DNA from: Anticarsia gemmatalis
Lineage: Eukaryota; Arthropoda; Insecta; Lepidoptera; Erebidae
DNA: 64,000 nt
NCBI RefSeq assembly: GCF_050436995.1
Contig: NC_134767.1
Coordinates: 2,542,001 to 2,606,000, forward strand
Direction: 5' to 3'
In this document: positions 34,111 through 49,100 of the stretch, one piece after another
Position numbering within the stretch: the stretch's first letter is position 1
Layout: each line of letters opens with the position of its first letter
Program-made: the position numbers and the translations under genes
Notes under the pieces: model-generated
What the model saw: the letters and a program-made list of their open reading frames with translations, nothing else
Database searches by the model: none
What the model was told of the DNA's origin: nothing

Positions 34111-37100
34111 GTAAGTTATAAAACAAAGTTAGTTGTCTTTAGTTACCTTTAGCAAGAGAATTATGAATGCAAGACTGTCTCTCCGTTTATTATTCGTCTC
34201 TCCTTTGTATACCTCATACAAAGGAAAGTTAAGGTTTATCCATGTAACTGCCCAGATGCGGACACACAATGTTTTATTACTGTCTTTGAAACACATACAT
34301 ACATCCATAATATCATTTCTGAGTATAAACCCTTAGGCAAAGGTAAATAATATAATAGTGGGTAAAGCTATTGCCTTTTCCCTAACGCATTACCAAACCC
34401 TAAATTAGAAAAGATCTATAGTACTTCTCTAACCCAAGACCTCGTAACTGGCAGGCAGATTCAGTTCCGACTGGCCACTAGTGACTGTAAAAATAACTGA
34501 TCATTATTTCTGATAACACATTACTTTAAAGTCATTGATAGGAAAATTTTTAATCACTTAGCAATTCTCTACAAGAAAAATTATATCAGTTTTACATGCT
34601 TTAAATAGTATCTATTTTTCCAGGTCTAGTACAAATACAAAATAAATATTTATTCAATCATCAACATAGAACAAGCACATGTATAGCACTGTTGTCACCT
34701 CCACACAGAAAATGGTGTTCTAGAGGATTATTAGATGGTGATATTAGTGGATTTAGTGTTCAACAAGGAAAAGGTAAGGAATAATGAAGTATGTTACAAA
34801 GTTTTAACAAAATGTTCAATTTTAAAGTATCTTGAGAGGGCTTTGTCCATCAAATTCAAAAGTATATTAGCCATGTTCACATGAAGTATGGGCTTAAAAA
34901 TACCAATCTTGTTACTAAACATTGAGCTTCTGTTAAAAATATTCAGATAGAAATTAGAAATCATGTGGCATAAAAATAACTGATGATTTTCTATAATTTA
35001 TATTAAATCTATACTATACTACTACTCTACTTCTTCCTTGGCTCTTGATGAGTAACGAGAAATATTAATTTAATTTATAAACTAAGATTATCAACATGTA
35101 TTGTGTACTTACTGATATTCTGTAACTTATAACTTCCTTTAACTCTCATTCCAGCTATAAAGAATGTTACCGAACTATTCCCGAACCCCCGTGTGGCGTT
35201 GTACGAGATCTCCAGTAGAACGCCAAGCAAGATGTATGATGTACAATACAAACAGAATACTGTAGCTCCTAAAGGAAGAAAGAAGAAAACGGTTCAACCA
35301 ATTGACTGGACTTGCACTTATGCGTTAGTGTGGCCTGAGAAAATGAAGTTTGAGAGGTAATTTTATTGCTTAAGAGTTATGGCTGATAGATTCATATTCT
35401 GTCTACTATGGATGTTAATGTTTCCACTTAAGAGAAGCTTGCTAATATTGTCTCAAACTCGATGTTAGGTTTTTTTGATATAGAATCATCATTTACTAAC
35501 TAATATGTAATCTTATATGTACAACTCCCCTAAGAATTGCTCTTGTGTCGCGGGGGCTTCTACAAACATACAAACAACGGACACAAAGTACGTCCAGTCC
35601 CGAAACAATTATTTGTGCATCGCACAAATATTTGTTCCGTGTGGGAATCGAACCCACGAGCTCCCGGCACAATAGTAGCGTCGTGGTGACCTAAACCACT
35701 GCGCCACAGGGGCTAATAATGCTTATGAGAAGTTTTGTATAGGTCTATATTTAAGGGTGTACTATTATAAGCTTTCTCACCTCACATGCATTACTTAAGT
35801 TATTCAACAGCACACTAATCACAAAACTATTTATCTTTTCCAGCACAGCAATATCAAAACGCCAAGCAGCCGACAAAGCGGCGCTCCTAGCTCTCCAATG
35901 GTTGTACATAAACAAACGGATAGACAACAAAGGCAACCCCATATACGACAAGAATGTTCTTAATGAAATAAAGAGTACCTTGAATGAGCCGATTCAATTG
36001 AGTATTAGTGATAAGTCTGAAGAACTTATAGAGAAGATCTGGAACGACTATCAGAGTGGGATAAGTATGTAGGTTTTTGTTTTATTATTAGTTATTTCAA
36101 TTCACTTAATGTATAATGCCCCACTGTGATGACTTAGCAACATATAGCGTTCTAACCACACAGTAAAGCGCAAGGAAGTATATTATTATGTATGTGACTC
36201 GGGATTTGAGGTGTCAGGTTCAATTTCCAGTAAAATTTTCACTGCCTCTGTGGTCTGAGCGGCAGTTTATGAGACGACTGGTCACAAAGTTGTGAATTTG
36301 ATTCCTGGTTCGCGCATTGTGTTAATTTATACTAGAATTTTACTCAATGGGAGCCCAGTTTGCTTATGTGCTTGGTAAAAGGCAATGTACTTTTATTTTA
36401 CACACTTTTGGGTAAAACTAGAAATAGACTGTATTTTAGTAGGCGGTCACTGTGGTTATAATGTAAGCTACTGCCAATCAATAAAATAACTCTACCCTTC
36501 TTAAAAACAACAATTTTTATTAAACAATAATTTAATTTACAATAAATTGTATTGTTTCAGAGGATATCTACGACGCTACTTTTAAGGAATCTAAACACAA
36601 AATAATCACAACTCCAGCCGTTTTAACCAAAGATTCTACTATAGATGAAGGTATGTTATAGTTATAATCCAAAAACTATACCAAAAAGTAAAAAAAAAAT
36701 CTTTAACTATCGAAAATATAAGTAGTTTGATTACAAACCTTTGACTTTATCAATTCATGATCATATTGAATGGTCTATGTTACCTACTCAAAATAATAGT
36801 TCTCCTGAAATTGTACTAGGGGCACTGAGCAATTTTCCCTTTAAACATTATCGACAAGTTTCACAGTTTATAAATAAGTGACAGTAAATGTACGAAAACA
36901 GTTTGAAAGATATCTAAATGTGGTTAATTAGCACCTAAATGTCGCTTTTTAATCGTCCCTCTGAACTCAAAATAGAAACCTTGTTCGAATTTGTAAATTC
37001 GTGATGTTAAATTAATATGTTTTGTTTGTTTCAGATGACTATTCTGATAAAGAAGAAGATCTAGATACTCTTGGTGATATTTCAGGTATGTTAAAAAAAT

Positions 37101-40100
37101 CCAATAATATGTATCGTAGCAAAAACTCTTAGAATTTTTGAGCAATATAGTCCGACTATTTAGTAGAGTTTCACATGCTCAATTTGTCTCGATTATAATC
37201 AAGTATTGAATTTACAAAATATAGAATCTGTATCGAACAGGCCAACAACAGTCGTATAAGCCTAGAGTTCAATGATGTTGTTAATTCTGAATTTTATATA
37301 CCTCCGCTAGCCACGAAACTTGCATACAAAACTCACTGCTAAGTTGTTGGACTATAATATTAGATAGTTGGACTATATATATAACAATAAAAATCTTATA
37401 AGTATACGTATCTTTTATAATCTGTACAGAATTAAAACAACACGTACACCCAGTTTACGGTAAAAACGTAAAGACGCCATCAAAAGCGACGCTTGACAGA
37501 AGAGATCGAGTGCTAAGGCAAAAGTTCCTAGCTTATGACGAAGAATTAACACCGTTACCCATAGATGATTATAGGTAAGTTTGGTTTTATCCGTAGACTT
37601 ATTACGCAACTTCGCCCGCGTGAAAAGGTTTGCCGTAGTAACAAGTATCCTATGTGTAAATCTAGGTTAATTTCAAGGAGTCGAAAATCTAACAAGATTT
37701 ATTTTAAAAAAATCAGCCCAATCCGTTCGATGGTATGGGCTGTGTGTTGATAGATCACAAACCCCCGGTATTTTAAGTACATTTAGCAACTCATAAAAAA
37801 CAGTTTGAATAAATAAACTACCGCTAAATGAGCCACAGAAACCGGGCATTTGTCAGTCAGTCACCTTTGAGTTTTATATGTATAGATATAGATTTGATTA
37901 TTAGCAAATATGCAATGCAAAGAAACAAGCTCATTTGCACATAATGAAACATAGTCCCCGCCGAAAGTTTCTGAGATTTGAAAACCATTTACACTGCCGT
38001 GTAGGGTTTCTGAATATTCGTAGTTTTATGTGGCTCACATACGTATTTCTAGAGTCCCAGATTTAATTATTGTACAAGATGTAGTTTTTTTAAGCGCCTG
38101 ATTAAATGACTACAGTAATTATTTACTTTGCAACATATTGCAGAGAAATGCAGAGTAGTACGGTTGAAATAATTAGAACATGTACTGAGGCTCAAATAGG
38201 TACCGAAATTTAGCAAATAACGCCTTCATGTACCCTATTTTATGTGAAATAAATATATTTTATCTTGGGGTCTTTCAAGGTACGAGCAATCTAGAAGCTA
38301 AGGTTTTAGAGAACGTCCGTCTTCTTGTAATTAAAATCGTATTGTCCAATCAACTGTAGATTTCGTGCTAATCTAAATAAGTGTTTTTTAAAATGACCTG
38401 TATCTTGTATTGTAGACGTTGTATCTCAATTATTTTTTTCCTTTTTTCATAATAATATAAAATTAAGGAGGATTTGTATAGGGGGAAGGCGTGTTTTTAT
38501 GTATGTAGGTATGTAGTTTTCAGTATATTCACCCTAAATGCAGGTAAAAGTGTTCAGACGCAACCAGTAAAAAATAATTAAACAAATTTCCCTTGCCTAG
38601 GATATAGGTATTTCAAAAAGTAATTTACTAAAATACCAATATTCAATTTAAACCAAGACTAAACCTAATCGTTCATACATCCAAATCTTCATCTAACACT
38701 CGTCCTCGATTTTTGAATCTAGGCCGAGACACACATACACTCTACTATCAACACACATACGAAATGACCTCGACCTGAGCGCAAAAGCGTCCCAATACGA
38801 AAACCTTGTAACAAAATTGTCCTACATAGCGCTCTAGTTATCCCGTAACCCACAGCCAAATGACCTTGGATTGTAAAATCGCGAACGCGGCCTCATAACG
38901 TGACCTCTAAACCCAATAAAAGACCTTGACCGTACCCGGGTGACCTTTTTACGAACTGAGGAAACGGGAGCGAATTTAATGACGTCATCTTACTGGTTCT
39001 ATTAAATATGAGTTAATAAACTAGTAGGTAGGTAATTGGGTTTCCCAAATTCTTGATGAATTAAAATGTGTAGATTTTTTTTAAGACAACTCCTGTACTA
39101 GCTCCCTGTTTCTGAGGTACATTTAGCGGTAGTTTATCTATTCAATAGCGTTTTAACTCATACAAAAACGCTATTGAATACATAAACCACCGCTAAATGT
39201 GCTCAGAAACCGGGGGTAAGAATTGCTCTTGTGTCGGACTTTTATAAACTTACAAACAACGGACACGAAGTACCTACTACCAGTCCCGAGATAATTATTT
39301 GTAGATCGCACAAATAATTGTTCCGTGTGGCAATCGAAGCCACGACTTCCCGACGCTAGTGGCGTGGCGACCTAAACCACTGCGCCACGGAGGCAATCAT
39401 ATGAGTCAATGTATTGTATGTATATTAAATATGAGTCAATAAAATGAAATACTAATTAGGGTTCCCGAATTCTTGATGAATCAAATTTGTACATATACTG
39501 TCTTAGTAATAAACGTGATGTTGAAACTGATTAGTTGTACAATGTTCTGTCACTTTCAATCAATTTTGAAACTATATGAGTGAAGAAGACAACACTGTAC
39601 CTAACTGGTCAGACCTTACACATTTGTAAATAATACAGTCGAGGTACCCATAGCCAGTTGCGCTCACCGGTCGGTAAACGATTTGTGGGTTAAGCAACTG
39701 TTGGCGTGGTCTATCCATAGATGGGTGACCGCATAGTGGTATTTGAGCTAGGCGTCTCCGAGCTTCGGAGTGCACGTAAGCCACGTAAAAAGTCGGTCTC
39801 GGTGCGTTCAATAGCGTTTTTTTATATGAGTTTTAACGCTATTGAATAGATAAACTACCGCTAAATGTACCTACCTCAGAAACCGGGGGTAAGACAGTTA
39901 AAGTTTACACAGGCGTTTTTATATTTCCAAAAAAAGGTAGGTAGGTACCTAGTAAGTCAAAATTACTGTATGGTCGTCGATTTACTTTCATAGGTATATT
40001 AATAATGCATGCTTTGATGATTAATCTATAAAAACTGCTAATATTTTGGTATTTTATTTTTGTCTAGACAATGACGCACGTGGTTTTAACGTAAATATTT

Positions 40101-43100
40101 TTGATCTGGTTTTTTGAACACGATTGAATAAAAGGTATTGTCGCGTGCCGGGGATATCCAGTTTTATCCTTATAAGCTAAAAATAAAAATTACGTATTTT
40201 CGTATGACGTATATTTTATATAATAATATGTTTCGGCGCCAAATTATCCTTTTAGACTAAGCCGTAACCGCTGCATTTTATTAATAAACCTTTGTTAAAT
40301 TCTAATGCTGATTAAAATATATTGTCAAAGCAAATGCTGGGTATTTTTTTAACCAATTTTTTCTACCAGCTGGACATAAATCTCCCGTATTGGGAGAGAA
40401 GGCTTCAGGCCTTGATTAGTAGCATTACCTAAGTTTTAAATCCCATTTTTAAAACTCTTTATACTGGCAATTTTATCTCGTGCCTAAAAACCATCAATAT
40501 AAAATTAATTTCAAAGTTTTACATTAATATACAACACATATCAGCTCACTCATTTTCGGTTTAAAGACATTTATTTCTCAAAAAAAAAGAAATACTTCTG
40601 TTACATTGAGAACTGTTCATAATTAAACAAGCATGCATTAACAATCTATGATACAATTTTAACCCTTTTTTTTATTATTATACGCTTTTAAAACATACAC
40701 CAGCTTCAAAAAACCTTCAAAACTCACAAAGATTTCTAGGACCATCCGTCTAAGCGAAATCGAAACTGATTCTCGCTTTCGCTCCCAAAATTTCGGCTCT
40801 CCAAGGCTGTCGAAAGCCGAAGTGAGCGGTGGTCTAACCTCAAAAAGAGATTGGGTGACATCGCGACCTCCTTTGTACCGAAACTGTACCGAATTATCCG
40901 CTGTATGTGCCACTTTCAAATGCATTTTAATAGGAAACTAGGTTTTGAAGAGCTGCAGTAAGTGCAAGCGAGGTCAGTTAAGGTTTTCTGAAGTTTAGCA
41001 GGTTAGTTAGTTGATTTTGGTTACCAAAGTATTAGTAATATTATTTAGTCGTGCGGTAATATTTAGGTGTTATGTCAAAAATGGTTATAAGGTTGAGATT
41101 GGATTTGATTTTAAGAATATTGTTGTTAAATGATTATTAGATATTTCAAATAACTGAAATTCTTCTGTGACTTATGCGTAAAAATCATGATAATAGTTCC
41201 ATACTTATAACTTACAATATTTACATAGCAGATGTTTCTTCAACGCATTATTAAATGTATTAGTCCTTGCTAATTTGACATAAAAAAAAGAAAACATACG
41301 TCACAATATTCAAACAGTGACGTACAATAATAATCTTACCAGCAGTGACGTATTGAATAACTGACCTACCACAATTAGATTTCTAAAGAACACTTTCGCT
41401 TTTATAACTCTCGATTTCAACGATCGCGTGACGTGCACTTATACGTCACGCGAACGAAATCGCAAGTGCACTCTCGTTCTCGTTTCACTTTCGATAGCCA
41501 GCTGGTAAGACGTCACGATGACGTTTCATACGTCATTGTGACGTGACTTTCAACTCTCGGTTTCAACCGCTGTGCCAAACTTTCGCGCAAGAGAACGTTA
41601 AATGTAGGTGACATAGATTTCTTTTGGATATACGTCGTTTCTCTTTTGTTTTCGCGGTGTGTGCGCGTGATAGAAATTGTACGGATTGATTTCATATAGT
41701 ATTTCACTTATTTTAGTTGAGCATATCTGTTCATAGAAAGTCCATTCATACTGCTTTCGTTTAGCAATGGATACAGGCTCGCCTTATATTTAGTTTCAGA
41801 TTGTTCATTTGCCTTTGTACAAAACTATGACATAGGTGTGATTACTAGATTTACTAGACAAATTAGACGGATCTTGCAAATACAACTGGCCGAAAATTTA
41901 ATGTACACCAGCTGCTCTGAACCTTTCTCGTTTCAGCATGGCTTTAGGTCATCGCCGTTTTGTTTTCCTTAACAATATCACCTGCTTAATACATAAACTA
42001 AACGTAATAATGATACTACTGAATAAAACATCTGTTTTCTTTATCGTAATAGCTGTTATAATGTCACTTGGGTAAATAAAACCTTTAAGTAATGAGAGAT
42101 ATCAGATTCTGATATGAGACATTTTGCTAGGCAGGTTCAATGAACTAATACTGTAATTTGTTGTATTATGTATTTTTACAATCTCCTCTATATCTATATC
42201 TTCAATTGGATTTCTGATTATAAAGGCACAAGTTTCGGCAAGGCGTTCTCTGGTCCCTACCAGAGTACATCAATTGGTGCGATCCTTACAAACTTCCTTT
42301 GCTCCATTACATCCATACATCTTGTCCGCCAGTTACGAGTACTACGCACCTCACCTTTTTGCAAAACATAACCGATATTTTTATTTTATTTATTTTTTAA
42401 GAAGACAACTCTCGCACTACAAATTTCTCTTGTGTCGCGGGGACTTTTATAAACATACAAACAACGGACACAAAGTACAGCCAGACGCGAAACAATAATT
42501 TATGGATCGCAAAAATAATTGTTCCCTGTGGGAATCGAAACCACGTCCTCCCGACGCAGTCGTATCAGCGTGGCGACCTAAACCACTGGGCCACAGAGGC
42601 AGTCAAAAAATATGATCTGTGTATGTCTTTCTAGGGCTGCCTCCTGGCGTTACTTTTTGTTAGGATTTGATAAAGGTTTATTTTAGTTTTGCAAACTTTT
42701 ATCAATTGTGTTGGTTACATCAAAATCAAAATCAAATCAATTATTCATTTAGGTCAAATGCTGACACTTATGATAGTCAATGATACAAAGAGTGAATTTA
42801 CCGCCAGTTCGGAAGGTAGGGCCAATGAGAAGAGCTGGCAAGAAACTCCTGACCACTCTTTTAAATCGCCAAATGGTTTTAACAACATAATTAAAAAATA
42901 ATCGAAACTAGTTCAAATTCCCACGTTCAATGTTACCCAAATGATTCAAAGTTACCCAAATTGACTGTATGACTGACATTATAATTACAGGGATATAATA
43001 ACATCAACCCTCGACACTTCTCGGGTAGCGGTCATAGTGGGCGCGGCTGGTTGCGGCAAGTCGACTCGAGCGCCTGCAGCTATACTGAAACATTGTGGTG

Positions 43101-46100
43101 CTAGGAGTACTGCTATAGTGTCGGAACCTAGGCGAGTGGCTGCGATAGGACTAGCTGAGAGAGTCGCTAAGGAATTGGGTGAAGAGGTATTTACATTTGT
43201 AAAATAGTTCTTAATACATAGCATAAAAGATCAACGCTGTATGAGCCTAAAAACGACTTAGGGCGTTACTTAACTGGAGAATTTTTGATGTTATAATAGA
43301 GCATAAACCAGTCAAGTTAATTTTGTTTGATTACTCGGGGTTCATATAGAAAGGAAAAAATACTCCGACTCTGAAATAGTTTATGTACACGTACAAAAAT
43401 TCACGTGGAGGTCACATAGACCATAAGACGCCACTTGCCATTATCCCAAAATATTTTTGCTTCATCTTCATTCATACGTGATCTTTCGCCACTGCTTGAT
43501 TTTCATGAAGAAAATTAATCATATAATAGTTCGTCATTTTTAAAAATGCAATTTATACCTCTAGGTAGGACTAACAGTGGGTTACCAAGTGCGGTTACAC
43601 TCCAAACCACCTAAGCCACCCGGAGGATCAATATTGTACTGCACATCTGGTGTTTTATTAAGAAGATTGCAGACAAATCCAGGTAACATACTAGATTACG
43701 AATGTTAAGCAAAACTGTTTTTCTCTTTTGAGCATGATTTTTATAAAGGCTCTAAATGCACGTGTAGTGAAATGTTTTATGGAATATATTTTCTATTTTT
43801 ATTACAGTAAATTTTTAATACATTTGTGTCTCCGAAAAAAGTAACCTTGCATGCCTAAAAATGCTTTAGAACAGTTCCTGAATGAAGGTAAGCAAAGTCC
43901 CCGACCCGCAATTGGCCAGCGTGGTGGCATCAAGCCCCATCTCCCTCATTCCGGGATTAAACCCTTGGCCAGTAGTGATATATTAATGGGTAAAATATAT
44001 TTTTTATTTTGTTATTCCCTAGGTCTGGAAGGATGTACGCACGTGATAATAGACGAGGCTCACGAGCGTGACGTGAACACGGACATCACGCTGTTACTGC
44101 TCAAGAGAGCACTCGACATTAATCCACTACTCAAAATACTTATTATGAGCGCTACGATAGACACACAAGTGTTTACTAAGTAAGTTAAGATACTTACTCG
44201 TACTTATTATAAAAGAGCACTTTTGTAACCATGAAAATGTACGTTTTATATTTCTGTATTGGGAGCTCGGGTTCTTCTAACTACTATTCTTTTCCAAAGA
44301 TTATTAAAAATATCGATTCTTGACGTCATTTTGAAGCTCTTCTCTAAAGTGCTCATAATATCATTCAATGGTTCACTATGCATTGAGCGCTTGAAAATAA
44401 ATACCAATTATTTTCGCATTGATTTACACCCTGCATAATATAATATTTTACGCATTTCATAATATCTACCATTGGTATCGTTATTAAAGGAAATCCCAAC
44501 AAAAAAAAATCACGCTTAGTACTTGCATCAAAACCAAGAATAATATTATGCATCGCCTTTAACAAGCTGGCAAGTTAACGATATATTATGAAACCGATAG
44601 TTTACCAACTTATATTATCTTTTAGGTATTTCGACTCATGTCCTGTGATAGAGGTGCCGGGTCGTACCTTTCCCGTCGAAGTGTCACATTTAGAAGATAT
44701 TCAGAAGAAATTCAACCTAACGCTGCCTAATACTCTGGAAAATTGTAGGAAAGAAGATGGAAAGCCGTATGTTAATTGTCAAGAGGTATGGGATTCTTCT
44801 ATAAGTATATAATGTAGTTGTTTAAGGCGCCTATAGCCAGTTGCGCTCACCGGTCGGTAAACGATCTGTGGGTTAAGCAAACCTTGGCGCGGTCATTCCA
44901 TAGATGGGTGACCGTATAGTGGTATTTGAGCTGGGTGCCTCCGTGCATCGGAGGGCACGTAAAAAGTCGGTCCCGGTTGTTGTCAATTAAGATATCAGTC
45001 GTTAAGCCATGTCAAAGGCCTTCGGGCGGCTTGTACAACGTTGACACTAGGTTGACCACTAACCATACGATAAATAAATAATAATAGTTGTTTATAAGTT
45101 CGGACTATCGAGCTGATACTAATAAATAGATCTTACGATACCTTACGCAGAGTCGGGGGTGCGGTGGGAGTGGAGTGCTAAAATATAGACTTTTGGTTGT
45201 TATGACCGTACAATGAAACATGTAAAGACAGATATTTATTTTTTCATGTTAGAATTATGTCAGAACTTGTAGGACCAAAGTTGTTGCTTATAGCGTTAGC
45301 TTTAAAGACCAGCAAGGATATTGGTGTTTTTAAAATAATCCTGCATAGTATTCGTAGAAATGACGCCAAATTAAAGTAACCATACATTTTTTGGTTGATT
45401 GATTGGTTGATGATTTTCTAGCTAGGTCTTCTCGTAAGATTCTCCACTTTTTTTTCCGGACTGTCAAAGCGTGAAAAGGTTTTCGTAACGAAATATTTGC
45501 ATTTTTATTTTTTCCAGGTAGCGCAAGTAATAACAGCGGTTGACGAGCACGAGAAAGAGGGTGCTATACTAGTATTCCTCCCTGGTTGGACTGAGATCAA
45601 ACAAACTAAACAAATACTAGATGAACAGTATAAGGATTCTTCTATACATATGATATTGCCTGTACATTCTAGGTAAGTTATAATGTTTTAAATTTTAGTT
45701 GCAGTGATTTTTTACACCAACGATGACACGTGCTCCCCGAGGCACGGCAATATATTAGGCATTCTTCGGAGAGCACGTGTATTTGTAGTAACAATCACAA
45801 ACACTTATGAGTATGACGTATGTTGATTGAAATTTAGTTGTATGTCAGCTCAGCCTAGCACGTCATGAATATTCTTATTGTATTTTCTTCGTCATCAAAA
45901 TTTTACCAATTGCCATTAGTTCGTTATTAAAACTACCAATAGTACCAATTGCTACTAGTTCAACTAAGTCCTTCAGGCGTCGAACTATGACAGACACCGG
46001 TCCCAAAGGCAATAAAAAACATCTAAACTAATTATTTTCTTCCTAATAATGGGTCCTAACTTTAGAGTCGCTTTTCAAGAGCTCTCTACTATTGACACTA

Positions 46101-49100
46101 TACGACATATAGTTTTGTAATTTACCTTTTCCATTCTTTCCATACCCAACGGGTAAAAACGGAACCCTATTACTAAGCCTCCGCTGTCTGCCCGTCCGTC
46201 TGTCTGTCCAGCTGTCACCAAGCTGTATCTCATTAACCGTAATAGCTAGGAAGCTGAAATTTCCACAATTTATGTATTTCCGTATTTTTTTTTAAACAAA
46301 TAAATCTATACCTACAATAAACGTTCGTTCATATTTTTTTTTTACTTTGGGGAGTATATTACTATTTTTTTCCCAGATTATCAACAGCGGATCAAACAAA
46401 GATGTTCTCAGTGCCGTCGCCGGGTATACGCAAGATAGTGCTCGCTACAAACGTAGCGGAGACGTCCATCACTATACCAGATGTGGTGCACGTTATAGAC
46501 ACTGGCAGTCAGAAGGAGAATAGGATAAAAGAAAGTACAGGTATAAAATACTGTTTAAAAATATTATTTTGGTTAGAAGTATAAGCTTATTTATTATATG
46601 TCATAATCTATACTAATATGTATTATAAAGCTGAAGAGTTTGTTTGTTTGATTGTTTTTTTGTTTGTTTGAACGCGCTAATCTCAGGAACTACTGGTCCG
46701 ATTTGAAAAATTCTTATAATTAATAGCCCATTTATCGAGAAAGGCTATAGGCTATATATTATCACGCTACAACCAAAAGGAGCAGAGTACCAGTAAGAAA
46801 TGTTATAAAAACGGGGAAAATTTTGACCCATTCTCTCTTACGTGACGCAAGCGAAGTTGCGCGGGTCGGCTAGTATTATAATAAATTTAACCCATCACCA
46901 TGATATTTTCCTTTACCGTTAAAGAAGAGACGTTAATCATTATTTCCAATACATGGCTGTTCAAAAAGTCGAGTGTCTTGCCTAATAATTGTAAGCTTAA
47001 AATACATTAGGGAACACACTAATTTACAATCAGTCACAAAAGTAGCTTAACAACATGGGATTATAAAATCTTTATTTCCAAACTTTAAAAATATCCTTGA
47101 CACAATCGGGTAGAATTAATTGTCGCTGGCGACACGCGTTGCAGAACATTCGTCCCCTAATGTGTTCCTGGCTTTAGACAATAGGGAAGCGAATGTTCAA
47201 TACACTCGGGTATCATTTTAACAAAGTATTTAGTTGTATTTTATTCGTTGACAGGGACCGCAAGTTTGGAAACAGCGTGGGTGTCTCTCGCTAATGCTAA
47301 ACAAAGAACGGGCCGAGCGGGGAGAGTACAACCAGGTAACCAACATATTATTTTCACACAACTGCTAAACCTTCAGTGCTTACGTTTACTTTTCGTTTTA
47401 CTTTATGTAGGTATTTGCATTTTACTTCACTTTAGTTGACTGCCTCCGTGGCGTAGAGGTTTAGGTCGCCAATACCATTGCGTCAAGAGGTCGTGGGTTT
47501 AATTCCCACACGCAGTAATTATTTAGACGATCCACAAATAATTGTTTCGAGTCTGGTCGTGCATTGTGTCCGTTGTTTGTATGTTTGTTAAAGTCCCCGC
47601 GACACGGGAAAAATCTGAATGCGGGAGTTGTCTTTTTAAAAGAAATTTCTTTACTCGAATTTATAATAACATATCAATTTACAGGTCACTGTTACAGAAT
47701 GTATACTAAGGAAAAAGAAGCTGAATTCGCACAACACACTACACCTGAAATATTGAGGTAACGTAGCAATGTAAATAGTAATTCACGACCTCCTTTTTTC
47801 TTAGCCTATATTAAAAGTGTTCCTTATGTCAAAATTCCAGTGTTTTATAGTCCAACAACTTAGTACAGAACCTTATTTGGATTTTCGCGGATAGCAGAGA
47901 TGTACCAAAGTCTGTATTTGAAACAACGATTACCCGCAAACTTATGCAACCGGCAGTGGCCTGTTTAAAACAGCTAGTTTATTTAAGACGAACACAGAAT
48001 TATTTGTAATCGAGATCAATCGTGCACGCCAAGTCTCTCTATTAAGCTGTTGGACTATAATTCGTTGTCGATTCATCAAAATACGAAAACTGCTTTAGAT
48101 TAAACAAATTCAAGATCTCTCATACTCTCACCCTTTTATTCCAGAATACCTCTAGAACAAACAGTATTAGACTGCAAGTCGTACGCGCCGAATGAGAAAA
48201 TAGCGGAGTTTCTATCGCAACTGCCTGAACCACCCAGTAACAAAGCTATCGAGTTTGCCGTCAAAGATCTTATAGAAATCGGTAAGATATAAGTTTTACT
48301 CAATACAAACAAAAAAAACTGAGTGAAGGGAGTTTAAAGGTGGCTGACTCTACCACCACGTGGAACGAACAGTCAGTAAGAGAAAGAGTTGACTCTACGT
48401 ACGTGTTACACGAGTAAGTAAGTGACTCCTCCTGGAGTAACATAGGAATGAGTCCTTTAACCACCACCCAAAGTTGTCAAAGTTTTATTTCTTCAGTTAC
48501 TGATTTAAGGAACTTTTATGCATGCAAGGAGTCATCACTGTCATATCCGTACCGTCAGATGTAATAATTATATAATAATACACTCAAAACATCGAAAAAT
48601 CATTAAAAAAACATCGATAACCTTAGGTTCGAACCGTCAATCAATTGCTTGGGACGCGAATATATCTGTATATAAGCTATCACTGCTCACGTATTAGCAT
48701 GGCTAAAGAGTATGATACTATTAAGCATGGATTTCCATTTCTCAGGAGCCCTAACACCTCAAGAACAACTAACTCGTCTCGGCGGTCTACTATCAAGTAT
48801 ATCGCTACACCCCCGTATCGGCGTATGTCTGCTACACTCGGCGGTGGTCGGTGACGTGGTCGCTGTCAGCAATGTCGCCGCACACTTGTCTTCTAACACC
48901 GAAGTGTTCTGTAACGCGCCTGAACGGAGAGACGGTGAGTTTACGTACACACTATTGATACTATACGTACACACACGTGCACGCATGCACGCATGCATGC
49001 ACGCAAGCATGTACGCTAGAATCCACGGACGCACGCATTCACAGACTACACTGCACACGTGCACGTAAGCACGTATCCATGCGAGCTTGCAAAAATATTC

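Noticed and set aside
40659..40925. 88-codon minus-strand frame in helicase intron 7
   Set aside because: No domain, no signal peptide, runs into Lys codons from poly-A; likely chance.
44825..44950. Genuine 5S rRNA gene
   Set aside because: 5S similarity is partial and diverged, the unit continues into a conserved non-5S body, and it has a target-site duplication; a SINE explains it better.
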